64,000 bases of DNA. Origin: Azolla caroliniana. Its lineage: Eukaryota; Polypodiophyta. Where the stretch lies: NCBI GenBank assembly GCA_043228905.1, contig JBHGNT010000012.1:19158001-19222000 (forward strand), written 5' to 3'. Positions 38,337 through 48,986 of this stretch are shown here, in pieces. A program made the translations under genes and the position numbers. Each line of letters begins with the position of its first letter. The first letter of the stretch is position 1. The notes under the pieces were generated by a model. It searched no databases, had not been told where the DNA came from, and saw nothing but the letters and a program-made list of their open reading frames with translations.

Positions 38337-38760
38337 CATATATACCCTCCTTCATGTAGGTGTTCCTTGACGATATGTGGTGTTTTAGTAGACATTGACA
38401 TACTCAAGCACATTGTTACAAAAGACGACATTGTCATCAACTCTAGCAAAGCAAAAACCCCACTTGATGTGCCAATTCTTAAAAATGTTAAACAACTGTA
38501 TTCATCATTACCTTGTTGATCTCACGCTACCACTCCATACCGTTGTTCATTGAATGTCATTTAAATGGATGAACATCAAGATTCAGGTTTGCCACTTGAT
38601 TGAGTCTAAAATGTCCATGTATTTGTCAATGCATCCAACTAAGTGATCAACATGGTGTTGATGTAGTTGTATGACCCCAAGTTGGTATCAATTGTGTATT
38701 ACTCCATCTGCAAATTAACAAACACCAATCTTCCCCTCTTAAAGACCCACCTATGAACAA
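38337..38760 (+). pseudogene. Decayed gypsy RT end and RNase H (part 2 of interrupted element)
   Basis: Resumes after GypT. Near 38610-38720 the translation gives Phe-Val-Asn-Ala-Ser-Asn, Val-Leu-Met-Gln-Leu-x-Asp-Pro-Lys and Ile-Val-Tyr-Tyr, aligning with the GypT RNase H Phe-Val-Asp-Ala-Ser-Asp..Val-Leu-Met-Gln-Leu..Val-Tyr-Tyr. Catalytic Asp has become Asn. Many stops. Confidence 0.6.
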
Positions 38761-38896
38761 GGGGGAGGGAGACTTTAATTTTCCCCAAATGCCCTTCCAT
38801 TTGCGAACAATTTTATACACATCAAGTCTGCATATCCCTCCTTATAAAATTTAAACACACATATTCTACTAAAAATAATACTATATATAATATACA

Positions 38897-39362
38897 TGTT
38901 ACTCTTGGGCTGGACTTGGCCGCTAACACAAGGTATCCCTTCGGATAGAATACTTATCCAAAGGGATGGTCGGAGATATGGATTATTATGCATCACTAAT
39001 AAATATAACTATCTAATTATAGTTCCAAAATACATTCACCGTATCCGTCAATAAATTACATGCGTGAGATACTAAGTTATGGCACAGATGACAAGCACAC
39101 AATATAGACAACAAGATAAACAATCAATTATATTACTCGCACTACTTCCGTCTATTACAATCAATCCGGATCCTTTATATAGGCATATGGTAAGGTTACA
39201 AAACGGTGCCTCATCTGGGTACCCGATTACAAAACGGTGCGGATCCGGATCGGTACAACTATCCGGATCTATCCCTTAATACTATTCTATATATTATATA
39301 TCTTCGGCTTTATCCTCTGATTCACACCTCTGCCTCCGGATCATACTCTTCCTCAGCCAACA
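38897..39362 (-). repeat. Diverged solo LTR of the GypT family
   Basis: 466 bp. The minus strand starts TGTTGGCTGAGGAAGAG and ends ..CCCAAGAGTAACA. It shares with the GypT LTR the GTACCGATCCGGATCCG block, a TATA box (GCCTATATAAAGGATCC), GACGGAAGTA, CACGCATGTAA and a CCCTTTGGA end block. No adjacent internal sequence or matching target duplication was found. Confidence 0.75.
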
Positions 39363-40160
39363 TATTATCCATATACAAATACACATCATATTATCCATAT
39401 ACTTATTTTTTTTACACCTTCATAGGTAAACACATGTTTACATGTAAGCACAACACCATGTATGGGTATACATTTGTGAATAGTACAACAAACTATGGCA
39501 TATTCAAACACTTAATAATTTGTCGTTCATTTACAAGATACAATCTTAAAATGGGAAAATCATAAGTGCTTTGATACATATCAAGTGGGGAATTATTCAC
39601 ATGCAATTCTTCATCAAGGATATCATCTTCGCTAGTCCAATTCTTTGGGTGGTTCCCCTTAGCTTTCTCACACATGCACATTAATATCGCGACAATAGGC
39701 AACCACTCTGACAATGGTGTAAGCAACACACCCCCCCCCCCCCCCCCCCCCCAATTTCCCCCATCACACTCAGAGACTAATGTTGCGAAGATGTTGAGGA
39801 ACACTTACAAAGGGAAGAGGCCTCTAATACTATATTGGAAGGGTTGCTACAATTTCCCTACAAGGATATGAGGAAACCATTCCAACCAAAACTTGCATCT
39901 TCGCATGTACAACTGACGTGCAACTCTTGGACTACTACCATTGCAAGCCATATCCATGAACTCGAAAATATGGGCACAAAAATAGGCCCACACTTGCACC
40001 AATTAAGATAAAGATGCTACGATCAGTCGCCTTATTGTTAATGGTTTTATGGTTAGGGTTAATGATAATCATTATGATGGAAATAGGGTTAACGATGATG
40101 ATGATATGCATGTTGATGGTGATGGAGATGATGAGGATTGCGGGATGTACATTGAGAATC
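39363..40160. other. Non-coding stretch with a poly-C run
   Basis: No gene seen. A run of 22 C at 39731-39752 is a likely site of assembly or sequencing length error; the frames across it are not credible. Confidence 0.6.
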
Positions 40161-40164
40161 TTTG

Positions 40165-40212
40165 CGAGGTGGGGGGTGGTGCCTAGAAGGGCTCCACCCC
40201 CCTCCCAAGGGG
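40165..40212 (-). repeat. GC-rich hairpin shared with 57357-57404
   Basis: Minus strand TTGGGAGGGGGGTGGAGC, about 11 loop bases, then CCACCCCCCACC. The arms pair strongly. The same arms occur at 57360-57404 in the opposite orientation, each time next to an LTR-like sequence. Confidence 0.6.
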
Positions 40213-40573
40213 GTTCAACGTGAGGGAGAAGGAAGAGAGAGAGAGAGAGAGATGACAAGAGAGAGAGAGAGAGAGAGAGAGAGAACTTTTTCTTATTCAT
40301 TCATTCCCCATAAGGGGTTAAATAGTTCAAAAAGGGTAGAACATAGGGGTGCAAGCCCCCTTCACCATTCACACTAGTCACTCACTCGCACCTCCTCGTA
40401 TCTGTCCACATGCACACACGTGTGCATGTGTTCACATACGTATCGACTCACACACACAATTACACATATATAAATTTACACATACACATCAACCCTTTAC
40501 TTTTTCACCCTTGTTACACTCAACTCTCTGTACATCTCGTACGGTAACAATTATCTAGCAACTAACTGTCAAA
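40213..40573 (-). repeat. Possible LTR (minus orientation)
   Basis: Minus strand runs from TGTTTGACAGTTAGTTGC (40573) through a TATA-like CTATTTAA region to a CT-rich end with (TC)n (about 40285-40225), reaching the shared hairpin. No partner LTR or target duplication found. Tentative. Confidence 0.3.
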
Positions 40574-43500
40574 CATTTCCGCACATTGAGAATCTCAGAC
40601 AAAATCAATGTGATTGTGGACTGTGTGTGACCATTTTAGACAACATGCAACTAATGTCACCATCTTTGTTGTGAAAATACGTGCGTGTGTGCGTGTGTGC
40701 ATGAATGGTGAGTGGAACTACTACGGTTTTGAACTAGGGAAGGTACCACTCTTCATTTTTCTTTAAGTCGAGCTTTTGATCTCAATCTATGGGGGTACTC
40801 TTGAAAAACACGCATGTGTATGTTGGAACATAGAATTGCACCTACATGTTGAGCGAGAATATTTATGCTTACGTGAAGGTGAGCTAGTGCAATATATGTT
40901 TCTTCGAAACATGAGCATGAAGTCATATGTATGTGCTCTAGTGTATGCTTGTTATTGCAATTGATGAGTTTGTGTGCACGTGAGTGTATATGTCTTTGTT
41001 TGTATTTTACACGGATGTGCATGTATGTTTCTGAATTAGAGTGTTTGAAAATATATGATAATGTGCATATCTGAACATAACTTATTTGTATGTTGCGAGT
41101 GTGCAGTGGGTGTGTATGTGTGTGAAGGTATGTACATGTTTAATTTTCTCAAGGGGAAATGGGGTTTTTGTTTTTATTGCTATGTGTGACTTGATTTTAT
41201 TGAATAGGGAGGAGCATACTAATTCCCTCCCTTCCTTTTATTAGTGAATGAAAAAGGGTGTCAGTTTCTTGGGTTCTTATGTGTGAAACGTATTCGCATG
41301 TTGGGGGCAGGTAGTTGTTTGCCACGTCTCCTTTTTCCCCTCCATCACCGCTACTTGAGGAGTGGTTGCAAGGACTTTGCCCTTTGTCTCTTCCTTTTTT
41401 CTTCCTCCTTTTCGTAATGTGGAGATTGGTTTCACACGAGGGAATCCTAGTTGGAAATCTCCAGACTCCACGTGACCCTTGGAATTCTAATCAATTAGGT
41501 AAACACAATACTAAAATGTTTTTTCCCTTCGAGTAATCGAGTTACCCGAAGGATCTTTCAACCTCGCGAGTTCCTCCTTTTCCTACTATTGTGAGATTTT
41601 GTCCACTAAAATGCAAACTTCACACGGTTTGTTGGACATCGAATTCCTCAAGCAACCTTAAAATTGGACCTTTAATTTGTTAGGTATTCTTTGTTTAGGA
41701 CACACCTTGTAGAAAATGGGTCGACCTTTCCCACGTTGTCTTCTTCGACAATGTGATGATGATGTTGCTAATTATGATGATTGTAGTGGTGGAGATGAGG
41801 TTTATCACATTGGCTTTGTAAGCGTTGAATGGCAATGCTTGGTTAAGAGTGATTAGTGTTAGGGAAGAAGAAAGATGGGGATGATGAGATTGGATAGATG
41901 AAACATGAAGAAAGAAAAAGGCAAGGTTAAGAGTAAGAGGTAAAGAAAAGATAGACCATTGAAGAAGGGAGAAAGTTATGGGTTAGCCTGTAGGCCCCTA
42001 GGCCCTAGGGTGAAGTTGGAGGTGTGTAAGTAAAAAAAGAAGAAGAGGATAAACATGAAAAGGATGAAAAGGAATAAGTAACCTAAGAACAAAACTAAAG
42101 AACAAGTCCACTTCATCCAATCATGATTCACAAGTATAAAAACTATTAAAAAGTAAGCTCCTTTTTCTTATATTTACTCTCCATGTAATGACAACCCGAG
42201 ACAATACTTGTCGAATATCAATGTCATTCTGGCAATCACCACCATGCACCTATCATTAATGTTATGGCGTGGCAACGGTTTTGCACATGAGATTGAAGAC
42301 CTTAGAAGGGCATATTACATCATACATATACAATAATTAAAAAGGATTGTACATGCATTTATCATTTGCAAAAGAAAACGGGTCACTATAAACAAAGATC
42401 GTATGATAATAGAGGTTCAGTCGCGGTTGGGTTCTCTTCTTGATGGAGGGAGGAAGAGAAGAATGCAAAAACCAACTTTTTGCAATGTAATGAGTACATT
42501 AATGAACTTGTCTGAATCTCTTGTACACATAAATATAGAAACGCGCAAAACTAGAAGAGAGTTATAAATTCATGATTTCACTACATTAATCTATGTTAAA
42601 TCTCAGCAAACCAAATGCAATGCTAATGAGTATCATTTTTGTGGTGCATTATATATTTTAAACATACGCATACAATGTACATATAAGGTTGTGACGTAAT
42701 GAGACAAACATGTGTGTTTTAATACTTGCAATAACATGAAAACTTCAATGAGAGGTATGTAGACATTACTATCAATCGGATGACACAATTGGTATATGTT
42801 ATTCTAGTGCGCGATACATATAAATTTGGGCATCATCAATCAAAGCTGCAAATTCTACATCGGCAATTACAATCAGAATATGAAGGACACAAGAAATGCA
42901 TTTTACACAGTGCACACAAACATCTTATTTCGAAATATGTTACAAAACATGCTCTTATTTCGAAACATGTTACACAACATGTTCTTTTTTTTGAAACGTG
43001 TTACTTTAGTGGATACAACATAAGTACATTGTCAAAATCATCTTGGATACATAAATATGACATTATGTGTTCTACACAATTCAAATGCATCACCTCTTTC
43101 TCAGTAATATATTGATATCTTTCGAAGATGACTCATAAACCTTCACCAATCGTGAAAACTTCATCCAAGTTTCCTAGAAGAAACAAACAAATCCGTCCTA
43201 AATATATAAGCTTTAGAAAAAAATCTCAAATCGCATCACATTATATTGGTTCACAAGGTTGGCCTTTCATATGTGGGTAGTAAAAAGGGACAATGGCTAT
43301 ATCGTCCTTTCCAAATGATTTTCAAAACCAAGAAGAATTGTTGGCTATGTCACTTCCTTCTTTAAGAGGTAGAGGTAAGGCATAACAAGCCGTCATTTGC
43401 TAAGGTAGAGTCCCTTTCTAACTATGAATGTGTTCAAATGACCATTGATATCGCATTTCACCCATATTTCAACCACATTTGTGTGGTTCATACGGTTTCA

Positions 43501-44740
43501 CACCTCGTAAGGCTTGTGACGTTTCAACAAATCAACCTCAAAGCCTCTCGAGGGCCACCTTCCCAACATTGCCCCTTTATTTGTGATTTGTCTTACAAAT
43601 GTCGTTATCTCTTTAACCATATACCTTACAATCATTATCACCATAATTGTTCGTCTCATTTTTTTGTCTCAATCAAATAATAATAAGCCCAAGCTCTTAT
43701 CTCATGCATTGAATGATGTTTTTTTAGTTGGAACAAAGACGCCTGATATTTTTTGTTGAGGGTCTTATCGGGTGCCATGTAAGAGGGAAGAGATAAGATC
43801 TAAGGTTTTCAACATAATGTCTTGTTTTAGACCTAAACCTAATGTCTTATAAAGTCATTGTGTAGGGCCTTTTAAAAAGACAATGGCATGCCATCAATCC
43901 ACTAGGCAATGACCACCGCCTCCACCCATATAAAAGAATGCCTTATAACAAAAAAGTGACACTTGAATCGATGATCACTGAGTTCCCTTTGATTTTTTTA
44001 CCAATCAATGGGAGATACTTTCATTTGAATCATTCATGTTATTTGGGTTGGATCTCCCAAGCTTAGCTATTGTTTCCTTGGTGATATTTTTATGGATTTA
44101 TTTTATTCTCATCAATCTCTCGAATATGTAAATCTACTCAGCCTTCATTTCATGAGCAAATGCGCTTCATCATGTCTACATTGTGGCAATAGATGTAGCA
44201 TCACTACTTGATAAGTTGATTGAATATCTAACAAATTAATTAATTAATTATGGTCAACAATATTTGAATACCTTTTACACATTATCATCATCCTAAGCAA
44301 ACCTATTTTTAGCTATTTATGACGTTCATTGCACCGATGTGGCACTATGAGTAATGCGGAAATATCATTCATAATATCCACCTCACTGCCCAATATATAG
44401 CATGCCCCAATACACCTACCCACACTTTGCCCTATTAACATTTATAGGCCCCATGGACTATATATCGGTGCCTAAACTCCTTGTATATGTGCCCAAAGGC
44501 CCACTCTTGCATGCTATTTATCAAATATTTATAATTAGGTTCACATGTAAATACATGTGATGAAGAAAAATAGGTAACCTATCATGTTGCAATGCCTTAT
44601 TTATCTACGAGATTTGCGGGAATTGTATTGCCATGTGAAACCTACTACCTATGTCCCTTGTTGTTCACACTCGTGCCACACCACATTGCCCACCCCCCAA
44701 CTGACTACACAGAAAACATCGTGGCATCCGAAGAAACTGA
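40574..44740. other. Featureless, mostly AT-rich intergenic DNA
   Basis: About 4.2 kb with no recognisable protein, RNA or element ends. A degenerate repeat of about 33 bp (units with CTTATTTCGAAACATGTTACA) lies near 42923-43005, and a TTAATTAATTAATTA run near 44236. Short frames here lack any family signature. Confidence 0.5.
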
Positions 44741-44758
44741 GCATCCGATCACAACCGG

Positions 44759-45540
44759 TGTGGATGGCAGACCCAACTAAGACTGCGAGAAACTATGGGC
44801 CTCATCCATCTGGGTGTAGACTCAGGCAATCCTATCCAAACAAGCAGTGATGTGATACACTTTATTTCTTTTGATGCGAGAATATGCAAACCCAACTGAG
44901 ACTCGAGAGAAACCGTGGGTCTCATCCATCTAGGTGTAGATGCAGGCAATCTTGTCCAACACGGGTGCGGGATGTAGATTCTCACCTTCAAAGAAATAGA
45001 GCATATCACATCACAACTTGTTTGGACGATAGACACTAAATGTGGTCGCGAGCTATGAGAAAACCACGAGGCTAATCCATTATAGGTGTAGAAGACTCAA
45101 GTGATCTAGGTGTAGAGGACTCGAGCAATCTAGGTGTAGAAGACTCAGGCAATACAGGTGTAGAAGACTCCGGTAATACAAGTGTAGACTCAAGCAATCC
45201 AGGTGTAGAAGACTTAGGCAGCCTAGGTGTAGACTCAGGCAATACAGGTGTAGAAGACTCCGGTAATACAAGTGTAGACTCAAGCAATCCAGGTGTAGAA
45301 GACTTAGGCAGCCTAGGTGTAGACTCAGGCAACCCAAGTGTAGAAGACTTAGGCAATATAGGCGTAGAAGACTTAGGCAGTCTAGGTGTAGACTCAGGCA
45401 ATCCAGGTGTAGAAGACTTAGGCAATCTAAGAGTAGAAGACTCAAGAAATCCAGGTGTAGAAGACTTAGGCAGTCCAGGTGTAAACTCGGGCAATCCAAG
45501 TGTAGAAGACTCGGGCAAGCCAACTGGAAGGCGAGGTGAG
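44759..45540. repeat. Minisatellite with 21/24-bp units and a 90-bp higher-order repeat
   Basis: 45086-45525 is built from GGTGTAGAAGACTCAGGCAATCCA (24 bp) and a 21-bp form lacking AGA. A 90-bp block of four units is duplicated exactly in tandem (45151-45240, 45241-45330). To the left, 44759-45085 holds about three older copies of a 125-150 bp segment with the same CATC(C)ATCTAGGTGTAGA.CAGGCAAT core. Minus-strand frames reading Leu-Pro-Glu-Ser-Ser-Thr-Pro repeats are artefacts of the unit length. Confidence 0.9.
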
Positions 45541-46101
45541 AGATGAGATGAGATGAGATGAGATGGGAGTGACAGGGGGGGTATGTATTGAGGGGTGGAG
45601 AAAGGGCATGTTGTGGCAAAAAAGGTAGAATAAAAGTATGTATGCATGAAGAAGAGATTGATTCTAAGGGTTTGGGCCTAACTCACACTCTCTAACTTCC
45701 TCCTCCTGAGAGTTGCCAATGACTTCTCTTGACCCAATGACTCCTTCTCCTGAGTCCTGAGTCCTCCTCCTGAGAGTTGTCTTAAAAGGAAAGACAACAC
45801 GAGGAGTGGCCAGATTCATAATTATCTGAAACAAGGGGCCTGCTTTGGCACACTCAGAAAGTTCAAGAAGAAGAAGAAGGAGAAGAAGGAGAAGAATTAA
45901 TACATTCATCTGCACGCGAGAAGAGCGAGGGACTGCCTCGTGCCCCCTCCTTTTTCTCTTCTCTCTTCTCTTCATTCCTTTGAAAAGAAGAAGAAGAAGA
46001 AGATCCAGAAGAAGAAGAACAGAGCACCTCAAGGAACAGAGCACAACACAATAGAAGGAAAGAAGACTGACACAGAAACAGAGCAAACCCTAGGAACAAA
46101 G

Positions 46102-46107
<6 letters not shown>

Positions 46108-46145
<38 letters not shown>
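46108..46145. repeat. (GA)n microsatellite upstream of the transporter gene
   Basis: About 19 GA units roughly 180 bp before the predicted start codon. GAA-rich runs lie just upstream (45860-46020). Confidence 0.9.
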
Positions 46146-46148
<3 letters not shown>

Positions 46149-46236
46149 CGATGGAGGAGGAGGAGGAGAAGAATGAATAAGAATAAGATGGGGCCAAATT
46201 TCACTATACAATCCATGGAATAATGCTTCTTCTTCA

Positions 46237-46285
46237 TCACCATCACCATCACCATCACCATCACCATCACCATCACCATCACCAT
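46237..46285. repeat. (CATCAC)n hexamer repeat in the presumed 5' UTR
   Basis: About eight CACCAT units ending 38 bp before the predicted ATG. In one frame it reads as poly-His, but that frame is not joined to the transporter. Confidence 0.85.
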
Positions 46286-46322
46286 CTTCTTGTTTTTCTT
46301 CATCTGAAGGACCCGCCCACAT

Positions 46323-46588
46323 ATGGCTTCTTCCTCGCCTCTGCTCTACGGATTGAAGAGCTTCGGGGCTCGGCTCCTGGGAAAGACGAGCGCCGCGGTG
46401 GCAAGGCGAGGCGAAGGTGTCCACCTCCATATCCACATCTCCACCGCCTTGGTTCAGATGCTCTATGCTGGTTTCCAAGTGTTGGCGAGCGCAGCCCTCT
46501 CGGTCGGGGTTAGTCGATATGTATTCCCTGTCTATCGGAATGTCATTGCGTCCCTCTTCCTCGCCCCCTTTGCCTTCTTCCTTGAAAG
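46323..46588 (+). CDS. WAT1-related (EamA/DMT) transporter, first exon
   Basis: First exon of a plant WAT1-related protein (UMAMIT family), multi-pass carriers that export amino acids, auxin or other small metabolites across plasma or vacuolar membranes. The ATG at 46323 has G at +4. Residues 1-37 form an Arg/Ser-rich cytosolic tail. TM1 is about 42-60 (Met-Leu-Tyr-Ala-Gly-Phe-Gln-Val-Leu) and TM2 about 66-86, with the family block Val-Phe-Pro-Val-Tyr-Arg-Asn-Val then Phe-Ala-Phe-Phe-Leu-Glu. The exon ends after two bases of a codon at a GTGAGT donor (46589). The next recognisable exon is at 48238, so about 110-130 residues of a typical 360-400-aa protein are missing; see the gap. Substrate unknown. 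Confidence 0.85.
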
Positions 46589-47453
46589 GTGAGTTCTCTG
46601 ATCGGAAAACCCTTCTTCACAAAAAGCATTCAATTTCATCCTATCCCATCCCATCCCTTACTGTACTCTGGTTGTACCTTCTTATTTGATTTCATCTCTC
46701 TCTCTCTCTCTCTAGATACCATAGACATGGATATGGATTCTTAATGTTACCATTTCTTGTTCATTTCCTTCTTACCAATTATTTTGATTAAGTTTGATAC
46801 ATTTTGGCGCTTTATTATGCTCTCAAATGTGTCCAGAACAAAGAATCATCTCTCTCTCTCTCTATATATATATATTAACTAGGGTTTAGAGAGCGCCTGG
46901 TATAGTAATTAGGGTTTAAGGAGAGAGATGCTCTTGTTATAATAACAAGGATTTAGAGAGACAGATTACTTTGTAATGTCCACGGGGAAATGGATTACGA
47001 TCAATGGGATGGGATTGAGCCCATGGCCAGAAATGTTATTTCTGTATATATATATATATTAACTTGGGTTTATATTGAGAGATGCTATTACCATAGTTAA
47101 TGGGGTTTCTCTCATGTGCATCTAGTAATTGCTGATCTCAAATGGAAACATAACAATATATTCATACATGTTACCAACAAGCATATGCTGAAACTGAGGT
47201 TTCTTCTACTTGTAATGCCAGGCAACATAGAAGACCTCTCACCCTCATCAAGCTATCCCAATTCATGCTATGTGGTTTTATTGGGTAAGTGTTGTTATTG
47301 CCGATTGTTCATTCTCATGGTGTCTCTATATGTAAGAAAAAGAAGATATTAGAGAGAACATGTGATCAATCTTTTTTTACATTATCACTCTTATTGTTCT
47401 TAATTACTAGTTGCATATGCTTTGTGGAAAGAAAGAATGGAAGGAAAGGAAAC

Positions 47454-47532
<79 letters not shown>

Positions 47533-47897
47533 TGTGTGTGTGTGAGCTCATGTTTTCTATGTTGATATACTAAATCTGGACCACAATCTTCAAAATCTAG
47601 ATTGTCTCTTTTCTAATCTGTCGGGCCTGCACACACTATACAGAGTGTGCGTCAATCAGACCCTTTTTCTCGCGGTTTGTATTATACTTCTGCAACATGT
47701 GCTTCGGCGGTTTCAAAACCTTGTTCCCGTGTTCACGTTTGGTATTTCGGCATGCCTGGGGTAAAAACTTAAAAAGACCTCTAATCTATTCTCTGTTGCA
47801 AATAACATTAAGAGGAGCTTTCCATTTGAATGCTTCTTTGTTTTTTTTGCATTTTGTTCTAGAATCGAGAAAATACGAATAATGAGGAGGGAGGGTC
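46589..47897 (+). other. Intron sequence before the gap, no further exon recognised
   Basis: Starts with GTGAGT. I looked for the family block Gln-Gly-Phe-Tyr-Leu-Leu-Gly and for Lys-Lys-Glu-Arg-Pro and saw neither. Contains CT and TA microsatellites (46855-46880, 47045-47060) and a long interrupted GA tract at 47456-47530. Confidence 0.55.
47456..47530. repeat. (GA)n microsatellite, followed by (GT)n
   Basis: About 75 bp of nearly pure GA with one interruption, then TGTGTGTGTGTG. Intronic. Confidence 0.9.
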
Positions 47898-47997
47898 NNN
47901 NNNNNNNNNNNNNNNNNNNNNNNNNNNNNNNNNNNNNNNNNNNNNNNNNNNNNNNNNNNNNNNNNNNNNNNNNNNNNNNNNNNNNNNNNNNNNNNNN
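47898..47997. other. Assembly gap, 100 N
   Basis: Exactly 100 N, a conventional placeholder for unknown length. It lies inside the transporter gene where its middle exons should be. Confidence 0.95.
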
Positions 47998-48237
47998 TCC
48001 AAATTTTAATGAAAGCATTTAGTTAAGAGATGGAAATATTGTGATAGATATTTCATGACAGGAAAATACAAAAGCTGGTTTCTAACTAGATAGTAAAATT
48101 AAACCTCAGTCAAATGTTATTAGTCCTTTTCATTTAAATAGCTCTTAAAATTTTCCCAGTTGAAAATCTAACACGTCTCATCTCTTAAAATATATGTAAA
48201 GATGCTCATTTGACATTCTCGCCTTTCATCATGCCAG

Positions 48238-48986
48238 ACGCCGATCTTGAGGGACTATCCAGCTCATCTATCAGTAACGGCATTCACGTATGCCCTAGGG
48301 GCACTTCAACTTGCCGTTATCGCCATATGTGTTGAAAGAGATCTTTCCACATGGGCATCAACATTTTACTCGGACATACCTGCTGTCCTGTATGGGGTAT
48401 GTATGTAGAATGGCATGGAATCTCTACCCGTAACAATAGTTCTTTGAAGCACATCTTTAATTCTTTTTATTGATCAAACTTATGAGTGCATGCATGCATG
48501 CAAAACACAGGGTCTTGTGGCCTCTGGTATAGCAATGACATTACAAGGTTGGTGTGCGCATAAAGGAGGACCTGTGCTTGTTGCGGCTTATCAACCCTTG
48601 CAAACAATCATCGTGGCTATATTATCTTCACTTTTCTTGAAAGAAACATTCTACCTGGGAAGGTAAGAACTCTGGAAAAGCCCATTGCCTTGGAAAAAAT
48701 TGTATCGTCATAGAGAGAAAAGTTTTGTACGACATGGTTTTCTATGTCAAAGTGATTGGTATCATAATGCTTGGCATTTTTCTGTTCTAGCTTGCTTGGT
48801 GGATGCCTTATAGTGATTGGACTATATTTTGTCGTGTGGGGGAAATCGAGAGAAAGAAGAGTTGAAGCAATGGAATTGGAGGATAACATCATTTCAGGAG
48901 ATTGTGATTCATCACCAATTTGTTCTGTCGATATTCAAGAGGTCCTACAAGAACCCTTACTTGGGGGTGCAAATGCAGACAAATGA
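48238..48986 (+). CDS. WAT1-related transporter, last three exons
   Basis: Exons 48238-48396, 48511-48662 and 48791-48986, with introns 48397-48510 and 48663-48790, all GT-AG. The first gives Leu-Arg-Asp-Tyr-Pro-Ala-His-Leu-Ser-Val-Thr-Ala and Val-Glu-Arg-Asp-Leu-Ser-Thr-Trp. The second gives Trp-Cys-Ala-His-Lys-Gly-Gly-Pro-Val and Tyr-Gln-Pro-Leu-Gln-Thr-Ile-Ile-Val-Ala, with Phe-Leu-Lys-Glu-Thr-Phe-Tyr-Leu-Gly. The last completes a Ser codon across the junction, has the final TM (Ile-Gly-Leu-Tyr-Phe-Val-Val-Trp-Gly-Lys-Ser) and ends in a hydrophilic tail with Glu-Pro-Leu-Leu before TGA. Phases fit (159, 152 and 196 nt). This is the second EamA repeat. The frame is clean, consistent with a functional gene. 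Confidence 0.88.

Noticed and set aside
38892-39367. Target duplication for the GypT-type solo LTR (ATACA/TATTA)
   Set aside because: The two 5-mers do not agree; the LTR call rests on similarity only.
39493-39871. Frames with poly-Pro or poly-Gly across the poly-C run
   Set aside because: The 22-C homopolymer is non-coding and its length is unreliable.
43438-43680. 80-codon frame in the 40.6-44.7 kb stretch
   Set aside because: No recognisable motif or codon pattern; length is expected by chance.
45060-45540. Possible CRISPR-like array
   Set aside because: Units are contiguous without unique spacers, and the genome is a plant's.
45072-45647. Minus-strand frames of 179-191 codons rich in Leu-Pro-Glu-Ser-Ser-Thr-Pro repeats
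   Set aside because: They follow the 21/24-bp minisatellite, whose unit length is a multiple of three, so open frames arise by chance. No start context or non-repeat domain.
46223-46513. Plus frame with a poly-His run
   Set aside because: Created by the CATCAC hexamer repeat; out of frame with the transporter exon that overlaps it.
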